DNA of 64,000 bases from Deltaproteobacteria bacterium. Lineage in GTDB: Bacteria > Myxococcota_A > UBA9160 > SZUA-336. The stretch spans positions 22,802-86,801 of the forward strand of contig JAJDAJ010000039.1 in assembly GCA_029261925.1 (NCBI GenBank). Reading direction: 5' to 3'. This document shows, in pieces, positions 63,919 to 64,000 of this stretch. Both the position numbers and the translations under genes were made by a program. The number at the start of each line of letters is the position of its first letter. Position 1 is the first letter of the stretch. The notes beneath the pieces were generated by a model. The model did not search any database. It had not been told where the DNA came from and saw only the letters and a program-made list of their open reading frames with translations.

Positions 63919-64000
63919 CGCGGCCGTTCAACTCCGGACGCTGCCGGACCGAACCGTACGAGGTGCGGGTCTGCGATGCCCGCCGGGAGCAGCGCGTGAA
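63919..64000. other. Window end, no gene identified
   Basis: These 82 bases follow the acyltransferase stop. A GTG at 63962 opens a frame to the edge (VRVCDARREQRV...) but has too few residues to judge. Confidence 0.3.

Overview
The window is very GC-rich (about 70% by eye) and densely coded, with many GTGA and TGATG start/stop overlaps and frequent GTG starts. It comes from a Gram-negative bacterium: there are genes for CMP-Kdo synthetase, an OmpA-type lipoprotein, a secreted c-type cytochrome and a lysophospholipid-acyltransferase-like protein. The gene mix (SUF operon under an Rrf2 regulator, DUF255 protein, MoeA-periplasmic-binding fusion, secreted proteins with calcium-type Asp repeats) suggests a Myxococcota or other deltaproteobacterium-like lineage. 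That placement is an inference; no rRNA or tRNA was seen.

Positions 1-20063 are a surface-glycan locus built around a nonulosonic (pseudaminic-acid-like) sugar. PseB (dehydratase), PseC (aminotransferase), a formyltransferase sitting where PseH would be expected, PseI (synthase) and an SpsF/PseF-type cytidylyltransferase outline a CMP-sugar pathway. A PseA-type amidotransferase with its own HisH/HisF ammonia source implies an amidino decoration. PseG and PseH are not seen. A second module, an HMGL-type aldolase fusion, KdsB and a HAD phosphatase, could make and activate another ulosonic acid. Glycosyltransferases (GT4, two capsule-type GT-B proteins, GT2), a methyltransferase, a beta-propeller fusion and a HAD-Nudix fusion complete the locus. 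The PseF-type protein carries a C-terminal aminotransferase-like domain that has lost its catalytic lysine.

Positions 20164-26935 hold a gamma-carbonic-anhydrase-like gene and then an Rrf2 regulator with sufBCDSU-sufT for Fe-S cluster assembly; two similar dyad sites precede the regulator. Positions 26940-32922 hold a divergent cupin/metallo-beta-lactamase pair around a perfect 13-nt palindrome, a large secreted two-haem protein and a convergent metzincin protease.

Positions 32991-44199 are mostly minus strand: an alpha/beta hydrolase, two MoeA paralogues (one fused to a periplasmic-binding-like domain) with a MoaD-like protein, a GNAT protein, a membrane glycosyltransferase, an OmpA-type lipoprotein that appears to start at CTG, a small exported protein, an SDR, arginine decarboxylase, a small membrane zinc-ribbon protein and a HAD hydrolase. 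Positions 44315-49241 hold a flavoprotein, a DUF255 thioredoxin-fold protein and a membrane-anchored FMN glutamate-synthase-like protein. Positions 49254-54697 hold an exported amidohydrolase, an M3 oligopeptidase and a large exported protein with a degenerate deacetylase-like region.

Positions 54808-63918 hold a hydrolase paralogue lacking its catalytic Ser and His, a YIP1-like membrane protein, a gene-free stretch with two inverted copies of a long hairpin (REP/BIME-like), a metallo-beta-lactamase protein, etfB-etfA, a metallophosphoesterase, a DUF547 protein, a zinc alcohol dehydrogenase, citrate synthase and a DUF374 acyltransferase.
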